Source of the DNA: an uncultured Oscillospiraceae bacterium
Lineage (GTDB): Bacteria; Bacillota; Clostridia; Oscillospirales; Ruminococcaceae
Direction: 5' to 3'
Assembly (NCBI GenBank): GCA_934448295.1
Contig: CAKSEY010000001.1
Coordinates: 1 to 64,000, forward strand
DNA: 64,000 nucleotides
Part shown: positions 32,319 to 40,586 of the stretch, piece after piece
How positions within the stretch are numbered: position 1 is the first letter of the stretch
Layout: each line of letters opens with the position of its first letter
The notes under the pieces: model-generated
The model's input: only the letters and a program-made list of their open reading frames with translations
The model's database searches: none
Told to the model about the DNA's origin: nothing
Translations under genes and position numbers: made by a program

Positions 32319-32347
32319 TTGACAGCACCTGTATTTTTTGCTACAAT
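32319..32347 (+). promoter_or_regulatory. Promoter of the PLMP-like/beta-sandwich protein gene
   Basis: TTGACA (32319-32324), 17-bp spacer, TACAAT (32342-32347). Confidence 0.85.
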
Positions 32348-32413
32348 GAATATGGTGAACTGCACACATAACAAAAAAGCAGGAGCATAATCACGTTGGA
32401 GGGGAAGCCACCC

Positions 32414-33586
32414 ATGACAAAAAACGAAGCCAGCGCACATCAGACCGTCGCTGTATTATCGCAGGACGGGGAGCATATCGGTCTCACCTACCCAAAACGG
32501 GCGGCGGGACTGGTTAAAAAAGGTCGGGCACGTTATGTGAACGACAGTATGATTCGTCTTGAAAGCGTGTCCGACGCAGAAATTACGGAGGACATAAAGA
32601 TGGATAACATAAATACCCTTAACGAAAACAAGCCCGTGCAGGAGCAGCCTGTGAACCGCCTTTACTTCAACGCAAGGGAATGGAGCTTCAACAAGGACTG
32701 CAAGCACAATGTCGGAAACCGCAGCTTCATGCAGGGACCTGACGGAAAACTCGCTGAAGCCTGCATCATCGGCGACTGGGGCTACAACTGGACTGAGATA
32801 GTCACAAAGCAGCTCATTCTGCCGAAGAAAACACTCCACACGTTTACATTCTGGCTCAACGGCGGCGAGAACGACAATAACAACGAGGTGTGCAGGTTTG
32901 AGATAGTGTTCAACAACGAATACGAGGAGCGCTACACGTTCAATCTCAACCGGAACTTTATAAAACCGCTCAAAAAGGTGAACGGATGGGAGCTCTACGA
33001 AATTCCGTTCATGACAGCGGACAATGAATACACACAGCTCCGCTTCGTGGCTCAGCGGGCATACATGACCGTCATGACGGCAAAGCCCATTGAGGAATAC
33101 GCAGCTCTGCCGGATACCGTGGACGAGTTTGAAAGCGAAAGACCTCAGCGGCACAATATCATTTTCGCGGACGGCTGGCCTGCGAACACATGGTATTCCA
33201 CCCGGGCGCTGCGCGAAAAGCACAATAAAACCGCCAATGTCCCGGAAAAGCACGAACCCTCTTTCCATGCCGCCGAAGAACTGATGACCCAGGCGCACGC
33301 GCTGAATGGCATAGTAACCTTTGCGACGGACGAGATATCCAAAAAGCTGGACGGCATTTCCGGACTTTACGCAAGCCTTGGCGAAGAAATAGGCAATGCA
33401 GTCAGCAAGGCGATCAGCGGCAGAGATCCGGGAGATATCGACATAGACGATATATGCAGCGATATCATGGATAAGTTCAGCGACAAGATAGATAATATCA
33501 CCGACGAAATATCCTCTGCCATCGACGAGCTTAACGGCGCAGTTCAGGATATGTCCGATTCCATTGAGGACATGAATGACGAGTAA
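32414..33586 (+). CDS. Uncharacterised protein with PLMP/RRXRR-like N-terminus
   Basis: 390 residues, no signal peptide. Residues about 11-50 (VAVLSQDGEHIG...YPKRAAGLVKKGRARYV...MIRL) resemble the PLMP/RRXRR module found at the N-terminus of IscB/IsrB-type RNA-guided nucleases (pattern: strand, YPKRA, hydrophobic pair, KKGRA, short strand). No RuvC or HNH part follows. Instead come an acidic linker, a beta-rich domain of about 150 residues (LYFNAREWSFN...TFTFWLNGGENDNNNEVCRFEIVF) that looks like a ligand-binding jelly roll, a linker, and an acidic helical tail (about 300-390) rich in Ile/Asp repeats (DDICSDIMDKFSDKIDNITDEI). Start ATG 32414 with RBS GGAGGGG; upstream TTG 32396 is less likely. 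Function unknown. Confidence 0.75.
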   Translation: MTKNEASAHQTVAVLSQDGEHIGLTYPKRAAGLVKKGRARYVNDSMIRLESVSDAEITEDIKMDNINTLNENKPVQEQPVNRLYFNAREWSFNKDCKHNVGNRSFMQGPDGKLAEACIIGDWGYNWTEIVTKQLILPKKTLHTFTFWLNGGENDNNNEVCRFEIVFNNEYEERYTFNLNRNFIKPLKKVNGWELYEIPFMTADNEYTQLRFVAQRAYMTVMTAKPIEEYAALPDTVDEFESERPQRHNIIFADGWPANTWYSTRALREKHNKTANVPEKHEPSFHAAEELMTQAHALNGIVTFATDEISKKLDGISGLYASLGEEIGNAVSKAISGRDPGDIDIDDICSDIMDKFSDKIDNITDEISSAIDELNGAVQDMSDSIEDMNDE

Positions 33587-33612
33587 GGGTAATATCCGAT
33601 AAAATACGACCG

Positions 33613-33643
33613 CCCCTCCCGGAAACGGGAGGGGTTATTTTTG
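33613..33643 (+). terminator. Terminator after the PLMP-like protein gene
   Basis: CCCCTCCC (33613-33620) pairs with GGGAGGGG (33627-33634), followed by TTATTTTTG. Confidence 0.9.
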
Positions 33644-33729
33644 TGAAAATTTATGTCTTTTGCCGGAATATTTCCGCAATTAAATCCCACAATAATGCTG
33701 TTGATTTTATTGAAAGGAATGACGTTCCC

Positions 33730-34671
33730 ATGAAGAAATACATTGCCCTCGCCGCCGTCTGCGCCGCCCTTATCGCGGGAGTTTCCGCGCTCCCCGCCGC
33801 CGTTGAGGCAAGCGTACCTGCCCTCCAGACCATCACCCCTAAAGAGGTCATCTACAACGAAACCGTCCGCGGAAGCGGCTCGCTTAGCTGCATAGGTCAG
33901 AGCAGCGTGACCTCCGCGCTGCCGCTGGTCATCAGCCATTACACTGTCGAGGAGGGAGACAAAGTGGAGGTCGGCGACGTTATCGCGGAGGTAGACCGCT
34001 CCGCAAGCGAAGCGTTTATCGGCAGTCTCGGGAAGGTGTCGCACCTCGCCGCAGCCACCGCAAGCCTGTCCACGGCGATGTCGCTTATCCCGGATGAGAT
34101 AACCGCCGACCGCGCCGGGCGCGTTATCTACACCGCCGGGGACGGAGCCTCCGTTGAAGCCGGAAGCAGCATAGCCGCCATTGCCGGCACGGATTCCCTG
34201 GTCGTGACGGCGGCGGTGAGCGAGCTGGATATCTCCCGCATTTATCTAGGGCAGGAGGTGCAGTTCACCTGCTCGGCATATCCCGACGATATTTTCACCG
34301 GGACGGTCGCCAAGATAGCCGGGGCGGCGCGGAGCCAGTACAGCGGCGCCGTCCTTGAAACGGTGGTGGATGTTATCATCACCCCGGATTCAAAAGATGA
34401 ACGGCTTAAATCCGGGCTGTCTGCGGACGTGCAGTTCCGTATCTCAGACCCGCGCAGAATATGCGTGCTCCCCTACGAGGCGATAGGTCAGGACGACGAG
34501 GGGGAATATATCTACGTTTACGAGGACGGCTCTGCGGTAAAGCGCAAGATATTCACCGGCGCGGAATTCTCGGATGGAACCGAGATAATCAAGGGAGCCG
34601 CCCCCACCGACCGGATATTCCTCCAGCCGGAAACCATATCCACCAATCGCTATGTGAGGATAGAAGAATGA
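33730..34671 (+). CDS. Efflux adaptor subunit (HlyD/RND-like), second system
   Basis: 313 residues. An N-terminal signal anchor (KKYIALAAVCAALIAGVSAL) is followed by a reduced barrel-sandwich (HYTVEEGDKVEVGDVIAEVD, then AGRVIYTAGDGASVEAGSSIAAI) with hardly any helical hairpin, a beta-barrel (LVVTAAVSELDISRIYLGQEV) and a membrane-proximal end (PTDRIFLQPETI). The short hairpin fits Gram-positive adaptors. The start at ATG 33730 (RBS GAAAGGAA) is preferred to the frame opening at 33643. Its stop overlaps the permease start (ATGA), so translation is coupled. Confidence 0.88.
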   Translation: MKKYIALAAVCAALIAGVSALPAAVEASVPALQTITPKEVIYNETVRGSGSLSCIGQSSVTSALPLVISHYTVEEGDKVEVGDVIAEVDRSASEAFIGSLGKVSHLAAATASLSTAMSLIPDEITADRAGRVIYTAGDGASVEAGSSIAAIAGTDSLVVTAAVSELDISRIYLGQEVQFTCSAYPDDIFTGTVAKIAGAARSQYSGAVLETVVDVIITPDSKDERLKSGLSADVQFRISDPRRICVLPYEAIGQDDEGEYIYVYEDGSAVKRKIFTGAEFSDGTEIIKGAAPTDRIFLQPETISTNRYVRIEE

Positions 34672-35843
34672 GAACAGCCGCATTTATCAACATTTTCCGC
34701 AGCCGCACGCGTTCGCTGCTCACTATGGCTGGGATAGCCGTGGGAGTGCTCTCGGTGGTGCTTGTTTCCACGGTGGGAACTGTGGGGACCTCGCAGGTCA
34801 GCGCCACGCTCGTTACTATGGGCGTGGATACCCTGCTGGTGCAGTCCGCTGAGAAAAGCGTTGCAGTCACCCTGACTGACGAGGACGTTTCCACCGTCCG
34901 CCGAGTAGACGGGGTCAATGATGTAATGCCGCTGATGGCGTCCGTCACCGAGGCCAAGATGATAGGCAGACGGCTGGACAGCTACGTCTGGGGAGTGGAC
35001 AGATCCGCAGACCGCCTTATCTCCCTTGAAGCAAAGCACGGCAGGCTGATAAACAACAGCGACTCCGCCGGGAACCTTAAAGTCTGCGTAATTGACGAGC
35101 AGTTCGCGCTGAAATCCTACGGAAGAAGCAACGTTGTCGGGAAAACTCTGTCCATGTTCCTCGGCGGGAGATATCACGAATTTGAGATAATCGGCGTGGC
35201 AAAATCCGGGCTTTCCAGCCTTCAAGGAATGCTATCGAATATCATGCCGGGGTTCATGTATATCCCGATAAGCACCATGCAGCAGCTCACCGGGCGCACC
35301 ACCTACGATAAACTCGCCGTGAAGCTCGACGACATGAACACCGATATCCCGGTGGTGGAAGCGGTAAAGACCGCCCTCGACCGAACTCATGGCACCACAG
35401 ACGCGTTTATTGTCAACAATCTGCTGTCGCAGAAAAGCCAGCTTGAGGATATCCTGTCGATAGTGACCACTGCGCTGTCGCTTGTCGCCGGGATCTCCCT
35501 CGCGGTATCCGGAATATCGGTCATGACCACAATGCTGATGAGCGTGACCGAGCGCACCCGGGAGATAGGCATAAAAAAGTCGATAGGCGCCACCAGCCGG
35601 GATATCTGCCGGGAATTCCTCTCGGAATCAATCCTGCTGACCATGCTCGGCAGCGCCGCCGGAATTGCCGCCGGGCTGCTGCTCTCGGCGATAGGCTGTC
35701 TTATCGTGGGAGTGCCTTTCTCCGCAAATTTCGTGATAATCTCCGCGGCGGTTTTAGCTTCAGGGGCGGTGGGCGCGATATTCGGGGCTTACCCCGCATA
35801 CAAGGCTGCTTCGCTTAATCCAGTTGAAGCACTGCGCATGTAA
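34668..35843 (+). CDS. ABC transporter permease, FtsX/MacB type, second system
   Basis: 391 residues in the MacB arrangement: a first helix (about 15-40; TRSLLTMAGIAVGVLSVVLV), a MacB periplasmic-core domain (about 45-240; VQSAEKSVAVTLTDEDVSTV, TYDKLAVKLDD) and an FtsX module with three helices (about 265-385; ERTREIGIKKSIGATSRDICREFL; AYKAASLNPVEALRM at the end). The start overlaps the adaptor stop by 4 bp. As with the pair at 4597-8395, no ATP-binding subunit is present in this operon. Substrate unknown. Confidence 0.92.
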   Translation: MRTAAFINIFRSRTRSLLTMAGIAVGVLSVVLVSTVGTVGTSQVSATLVTMGVDTLLVQSAEKSVAVTLTDEDVSTVRRVDGVNDVMPLMASVTEAKMIGRRLDSYVWGVDRSADRLISLEAKHGRLINNSDSAGNLKVCVIDEQFALKSYGRSNVVGKTLSMFLGGRYHEFEIIGVAKSGLSSLQGMLSNIMPGFMYIPISTMQQLTGRTTYDKLAVKLDDMNTDIPVVEAVKTALDRTHGTTDAFIVNNLLSQKSQLEDILSIVTTALSLVAGISLAVSGISVMTTMLMSVTERTREIGIKKSIGATSRDICREFLSESILLTMLGSAAGIAAGLLLSAIGCLIVGVPFSANFVIISAAVLASGAVGAIFGAYPAYKAASLNPVEALRM

Positions 35844-35845
35844 AA

Positions 35846-35878
35846 GGAAAAAGGCAGAGCCGAAGCCCTGCCTTTTCC
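35846..35878 (+). terminator. Terminator after the second adaptor-permease operon
   Basis: GGAAAAAGGCAG pairs with CTGCCTTTTCC around a short GC loop. Confidence 0.85.
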
Positions 35879-35938
35879 AATTTATATTGGGGGGAGAGAG
35901 GTTATCAAATCGATCTCTGCGCCAAAGACGCGCAAACC

Positions 35939-38929
35939 TTATTTCGCCTTTATCTTGTAAATCTTGGATGTGGAGGAATAAAGTCTCTTGCCGCCTACTG
36001 TGATATAGGACTTGATATAGTAATAATATGTCTTGCCCTTTGTGGCGGTGCTGTCAACAAAAGTCATTTCCTCGGGATCGTCAGTAGCAATCTCGCCGAT
36101 GACCTTTCCGCTTCCCTTTGCAGAATTGCGGCGGTAGATCACATAGCCCTCAGCGTAATCGGACTGATCCCAGTCAAGTCTGATTCCGTCAGTGGTCGCC
36201 TTTCTGTAGGTAATGTTCACCTTGGCGGGACGTACGTTAACGGTCACTGTTCTTACCTTGTTCGGGTTGGATCTCGCGGTTATCGTGATCTTAGCTGAAC
36301 CGGGAGCCACTGCCGTAACCGTGCCGTTCTCATCTACCAGTGCAACACCCTCGTCAGAGGAAGTATACAGAAGAGTAGTATCGTCAGCGGTTGCAGGATA
36401 GATCTTTGCGCTGAACTTAAACGTTCCGTCTATGCTGAGCGTTTTGCTCTTGCCGGGGGTAACGGAGAAGCTGGATACCGGAGTAGATACGGTAATTGTG
36501 CACTGCGCGGTAAATCCGTTTACAGTGGTTGCAGTGACGACTGCTGTTCCGTTCTTCAGGGTCTTTACAAGGCCGCCGTCGCTGACTGTTGCAACGGTGG
36601 GGTCTGAGCTGGTCCATGTAACGGTTTTGTTGGTCGCGTTGTTAGGAGCAACCGTTGCGGTGAGCTTAACGCTCTTGTTGGGGGTAAGGCTGACCTCGGT
36701 CTGGTCAAGGGATACGCTTTCCTCCTTTACAGTGGCCGTCAGGCGCAGACCGTCCGTGAATATCGTCTGCGGATCTGTGTTAGCTCCGCCGGCGCCGTTT
36801 CCGACCTGACCGTAGGAATTATCACCCCAGCAGAAAAGTCTGCCGTTGTCTGTAATGCAGCCGCCGAAGCCGTTGCCGAGGCTCATTGAAGCAACATCAT
36901 CCATTATCGCCTTGGAGAATGTATTGCTGTTCTTTGTGGTGCCGTCGCCGAGCTGACCTTTGGAGTTATTGCCGCAAAGGGTAATGCCGTCGGTTATGTC
37001 GTCGATAACTGCCGAAAAATCGCTGCTTGTAGCCACCGCAGAACCTGCGTAGCTGACCTTTGTGGGCTTTCTCAGGCGGTAATCCTCTGTTCCGAGCTGA
37101 CCGCTGGTGTTGCCGCCCCATGCGTAAACATCGCCGTCCTTAGCGATCGCAATTACATGGTCGCCGCTTGCAGAAACAGCGGAGAATGAAAGCTCGTTTT
37201 CCTTTCTGTCGGTTATCGTGATCTGTACAGGGGTTTCAACAACCCTGGAATCCGTATCCATGCCGAGCTGTCTGGAGCTGTTTGCGCCCCAGCCGAACAG
37301 AGTCTCGCCGACAAGCGCCAGCGCAAAGTTGTCGCCCGCCGCGATATCAGAAGCGCCCCTTACAGCGCTGTCGATTATCTCAGGGTATGTAACCGTTTTT
37401 CCATTAGCGCCAAGTCTTGAGGATACGTTGCTGCCCCAGCCGTAAACGTCGCTGCCGATTATGGCAAGCGCATATCCGCTGCCAAATACGAGCTTCTCAA
37501 TTGCAGTTCCAGAAAGATACTCGTTCGCCGTGGGCTTGTTGAGTATGCTGCTCTTGGATTTCATGCCGAGAAGGGAACCGCTGTTGTCGCCGAAAACGTA
37601 TGTAGAATTGTCCTTTAGCTGGACGATTGTCACCTTGTCGCCGCACCATACGCCCACAGCCTCGTCATCCAGCTTTACCCTTGTGGGAGTGTTTCTGGAG
37701 GTATAATCTCCAAGGCCGAGCTGACCCTTGTCGTTATTGCCCCATGTGTAAAGTCTGCCCAGACCGTCTATCGCCGCGGAGTGGTCGGTGCCTGCGGAAT
37801 ATATCGACATATCCTTCGCCGTATACGCGGGCTTTGTAACTATTGTGCTCTGGGTCGAGAAAAGCTCGCCGTAGCTGCCGGAGCCAGCCGCAGCCACCGT
37901 GCCGTTCTCCTTGAGCATAAGGGAATGATGCGTGCCAAACGCCATAGATACGGCGCCGCTGGTAACTCTTACGGGATAATATTCATCATCTGTATCGCTG
38001 TCCTGAAGCTGACCATAATCATCATCTCCCCAGGTATAAAGCGAACCGTCGTTCGTTACGGCGCCGGAGGAATCTCCGCCCGCAAATATCGCCCTGACTC
38101 CGCTTATATTCACACGCTCGAAGTAGTTTCCGCTGGAGTAGCCGTCATAACCGAGCTGACCGTCGTCGTTGGAGCCGGTGGTCTTTACTGTGCCGTCGCT
38201 CATCAGAAGAATCGTGTGATTATCGCCGACCTCGACCTCGGCTGCACCGCTGGATACCACCTTCTGGAGAGAATACTGGTCCCTGAAATCACCCGTGCCA
38301 AGCTGGCCGTTTTCGTTATTTCCGCAGGCGTATACCTCGCCGTCCTTTGTGACGATAAGCGTAAATCCATTGCCTGCCGCTATGTCAACGGCATTATCCA
38401 TCAGCTTTGTGGAGGTGTTCTTCCTGGCGTTTGACGAAAAACCAAGCTCTCCGCTTTCGTTGCCGCCCCAGCCCATTACCGAGCCGTCCCGGAGCAGAAC
38501 GACCGTATGATCATCGCCAACGCTGACCTGCGCCACGTTATCCATGATCTTCTGCGGCTTATATATTATCTGGGATGAAGAATCCGGGCTTATCTGTCCC
38601 TTGGAGTTGTCGCCCCAGCCATACAGCGCGCCGTTCTGGTCTATCGCGAAGCTAACGTCGTCGTTTGCCGCAATATACGCAGCCTTGTCCATTACCTTTA
38701 TGCCGTTGGAGCTTTCCGTTTCAGCGCCCGCGCCGAGCTGACCCTTGTCATTAACGCCGGCAGCCCACAGCGACATATCGCTCTTTATCACAAGGCTGTG
38801 ATTTTCTCCGGCAGCAATGGTGTTCACGCTGTAGCCTGACAAAGCCGCCGAAGCAGATGTCAGCGGGATCATCGTCAGAAGCTGTGCCGCGCACAGTGAA
38901 ACAGCCGTGATTTTTGACCTTTTGTTCAT
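35939..38929 (-). CDS. Large exported protein with RCC1 repeats, bacterial Ig-like and fibronectin type III domains
   Basis: 996 residues from ATG 38929 (RBS GGAGGGAG; a frame from 38977 has no better start). A signal peptide (about 1-30) is followed by more than a dozen RCC1/BNR-type blades of ~50 residues (about 35-700), each with the pattern W-G-x-N-xx-G-Q-L-G and IAAGxxHSLxL, probably two beta-propellers. Then come two BIG_2 Ig-like domains (about 715-880; SLTPNKSVKLTATVAP, TVSDGGLVKTLKNGTAVVTA) and a C-terminal Fn3-like domain (about 890-990; YRKATTDGIRLDWDQSDYAEGYVIYRR). No SLH, LPXTG or dockerin anchor is visible. A role in surface binding or adhesion is inference. Expressed from the TGCAACC-type promoter at 39012-39043. 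Confidence 0.88.
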   Translation of the reverse strand: MNKRSKITAVSLCAAQLLTMIPLTSASAALSGYSVNTIAAGENHSLVIKSDMSLWAAGVNDKGQLGAGAETESSNGIKVMDKAAYIAANDDVSFAIDQNGALYGWGDNSKGQISPDSSSQIIYKPQKIMDNVAQVSVGDDHTVVLLRDGSVMGWGGNESGELGFSSNARKNTSTKLMDNAVDIAAGNGFTLIVTKDGEVYACGNNENGQLGTGDFRDQYSLQKVVSSGAAEVEVGDNHTILLMSDGTVKTTGSNDDGQLGYDGYSSGNYFERVNISGVRAIFAGGDSSGAVTNDGSLYTWGDDDYGQLQDSDTDDEYYPVRVTSGAVSMAFGTHHSLMLKENGTVAAAGSGSYGELFSTQSTIVTKPAYTAKDMSIYSAGTDHSAAIDGLGRLYTWGNNDKGQLGLGDYTSRNTPTRVKLDDEAVGVWCGDKVTIVQLKDNSTYVFGDNSGSLLGMKSKSSILNKPTANEYLSGTAIEKLVFGSGYALAIIGSDVYGWGSNVSSRLGANGKTVTYPEIIDSAVRGASDIAAGDNFALALVGETLFGWGANSSRQLGMDTDSRVVETPVQITITDRKENELSFSAVSASGDHVIAIAKDGDVYAWGGNTSGQLGTEDYRLRKPTKVSYAGSAVATSSDFSAVIDDITDGITLCGNNSKGQLGDGTTKNSNTFSKAIMDDVASMSLGNGFGGCITDNGRLFCWGDNSYGQVGNGAGGANTDPQTIFTDGLRLTATVKEESVSLDQTEVSLTPNKSVKLTATVAPNNATNKTVTWTSSDPTVATVSDGGLVKTLKNGTAVVTATTVNGFTAQCTITVSTPVSSFSVTPGKSKTLSIDGTFKFSAKIYPATADDTTLLYTSSDEGVALVDENGTVTAVAPGSAKITITARSNPNKVRTVTVNVRPAKVNITYRKATTDGIRLDWDQSDYAEGYVIYRRNSAKGSGKVIGEIATDDPEEMTFVDSTATKGKTYYYYIKSYITVGGKRLYSSTSKIYKIKAK

Positions 38930-39011
38930 ATATTCTCCCTCCATATCCGGAAACCAATACGTTTCCTTTTGAAACACAGCCGCAAGTCCTGCGGTATTTT
39001 GCCTTTCACTA

Positions 39012-39043
39012 CATAAAACAACTCAGGCACCCCAAAGGTTGCA
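39012..39043 (-). promoter_or_regulatory. TGCAACC-type promoter (putative ECF sigma factor), upstream of the RCC1/Ig protein
   Basis: Minus strand TGCAACC (39037-39043), 17 bp, GTTTTATG (39012-39019). Same two blocks and spacing as at 14983-15014 and 58342-58373. The spacer also shares GTGCCTG with the 14983 copy. Confidence 0.7.
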
Positions 39044-39084
39044 CTTTTTAATAAAAATATAGGAAAAATAGTTAACAAAATTTA

Positions 39085-39112
39085 CGCCGCGATTTTGTGC
39101 AAAACCGCGGCG
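39085..39112 (-). terminator. Probable terminator of the mntR-like/MBL operon
   Basis: CGCCGCG (39085-39091) and CGCGGCG (39106-39112) enclose TTTT/AAAA; read leftward, TAAATTTTG follows. It is about 150 bp past the MBL stop. A second perfect inverted repeat ATCACAAA/TTTGTGAT (39135-39159) lies between. Confidence 0.55.
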
Positions 39113-39259
39113 CTGATTATCGTGGAAGTACTGAATCACAAATATATGCAGTTTGTGATGTGCTGCCTCAACTATATTCCGGTGTTGCCTTATATCTATT
39201 ATAACGCATAAATCCGGAAAATGTTGCAATAAAGTCTTAACTTTCTATTAAGTTTTTGC

Positions 39260-40108
39260 TCAGAAGTCGATTTCCTCGCCGCCGCCGATGTACATCAGCC
39301 TGTCGCCGAGTATCTCGTCCATTATGTCGAAGCCCTTGAAGCCCGTGCAGTGGCAGGCGTAAATCTTGTCGGCGTTGCTGAGCTTCAGCGCCCGTGCCTG
39401 CGCCGTGACGTACTCCGCAGAGCACCCCAGCGTTTTAGGATTCGACCCCATAAAATGGAATCCACCGACTATCGCCAGCACCGGTATCCCATACCAGCAC
39501 TGCTTCACCGTCTCCAGCATATTCTGTACGCCGCAGTGGAAGCACCCGCCGACTATCACAAGCCCGTCAGCCTTGCGCTTTTTCGGGAATATCACCGCAA
39601 AGCTCTCGTCCGACATATCGTAGGGGCGCTGTTTCTTGCCGTCAAGGGAGAAGCAGCTTCTGTCGGGATTTATGTTCTTTTCCTCGAACACCTCGCAGGA
39701 AGCAAGGTAGAAGCCCTCCGCCACCTCGGAGAAGCTGTTGAACAGCGTGAGATTCTTCGCGTATTTTCTGAAAAATCCCTTACCCGCCCCGACCGCTTCC
39801 TTGAACAGCCCGTTCTTGCGGAAGCACTCGGTCTGTGCGCCGGCTCGCAGATATATCCCCGCGTCCGGGCTGGACTTCATAAAGCTGTCTATCCCGCCGA
39901 TGTGCTCTGAGTGATTGTGCGTGATTATCACGCTGTCAAGCTCCTGCACAGGCAAACCCATGCGCCGGGCGTTCTCCGCCGCCTTTCCGGTGAGGCCTGC
40001 GTCGATCAGATAGTTCTTCCCGCCGAATTCCAGATAAAACGACATTCCGTTTTCTGAATAGAGCTTTTCATCAACGGCGGTGTTGTCGATCAGACTGATC
40101 AGCTTCAA
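39260..40108 (-). CDS. MBL-fold metallohydrolase
   Basis: 282 residues. A beta-lactamase-fold metal hydrolase: the motif HNHSEHIGG (HxHxxH, about 80-88) replaces the usual HxHxDH, and further ligands are VGGCFHCG, IVGGFHFMG and the terminal CHCTG. The order resembles the family that contains RFA-P synthase-like and 7,8-dihydropterin-linked enzymes (GLTGKAAENARRMGL near the N-terminus). Substrate not predictable. It starts 4 bp after the stop of the DtxR-family regulator, so the two are co-regulated, probably by metal. Confidence 0.88.
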   Translation of the reverse strand: MKLISLIDNTAVDEKLYSENGMSFYLEFGGKNYLIDAGLTGKAAENARRMGLPVQELDSVIITHNHSEHIGGIDSFMKSSPDAGIYLRAGAQTECFRKNGLFKEAVGAGKGFFRKYAKNLTLFNSFSEVAEGFYLASCEVFEEKNINPDRSCFSLDGKKQRPYDMSDESFAVIFPKKRKADGLVIVGGCFHCGVQNMLETVKQCWYGIPVLAIVGGFHFMGSNPKTLGCSAEYVTAQARALKLSNADKIYACHCTGFKGFDIMDEILGDRLMYIGGGEEIDF

Positions 40109-40112
40109 GCAC

Positions 40113-40484
40113 TCATTCCCCCTTGACGTGGCGCTTTATGGCTGCGAAGCTCTCCGCACTGAGGCAGTGCTCTATCCTGCACGCGTCCCGCGCCGCGATA
40201 TCCTGCGGCACGCCCATAGAGGTGAGCCAGTTTGTGAACAGCACATGGCGCTCGTAGACCTTTTCCGCTATCTCCCTGCCCTTTTCGGTAAGCGTGATGT
40301 AGCCGTTTTTATCCACAACGATACACTCCTGCTCGCGCAGGTTCTTCATGGCAACGCTTACGCTGGGCTTTGAAAAATCCATTTCAGTCGCAATATCAAC
40401 AGACCTTACCTCGCCGTTGCGGTTCTGTAAGACCAGTATGGTTTCCAGATAATCCTCGCCGGATTCAAGAATTCTACCTTTCAT
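40113..40484 (-). CDS. DtxR/MntR-family metal-dependent regulator
   Basis: A 123-residue two-domain regulator without the SH3-like third domain, thus of MntR length. The winged helix is ESGEDYLETILVLQNRNGEVRSVDIATEMDFSKPSVSVAMKNL (about 7-49) and the dimer/metal part contains VYERHVLFTNWL, ARDACRIEHCLSAES, with metal-ligand residues Glu, His and Cys in the expected positions. It probably senses Mn2+ or Fe2+. First gene of an operon with an MBL hydrolase. Promoter on the minus strand: TTGACG (40564-40569), 17 bp, TATCAT (40541-40546). Confidence 0.9.
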   Translation of the reverse strand: MKGRILESGEDYLETILVLQNRNGEVRSVDIATEMDFSKPSVSVAMKNLREQECIVVDKNGYITLTEKGREIAEKVYERHVLFTNWLTSMGVPQDIAARDACRIEHCLSAESFAAIKRHVKGE

Positions 40485-40540
40485 GTCATGCCTTTCTATC
40501 AGTCAGCTTTCCGCAGAAATAATTCTGCACCAATAATAAT

Positions 40541-40569
40541 ATGATACCATATTTTCCTTGTCACGTCAA
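40541..40569 (-). promoter_or_regulatory. Promoter of the mntR-like/MBL operon
   Basis: Minus-strand TTGACG (40564-40569), 17-bp spacer, TATCAT (40541-40546). Confidence 0.7.
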
Positions 40570-40586
40570 GTGATAACATAAGATTT

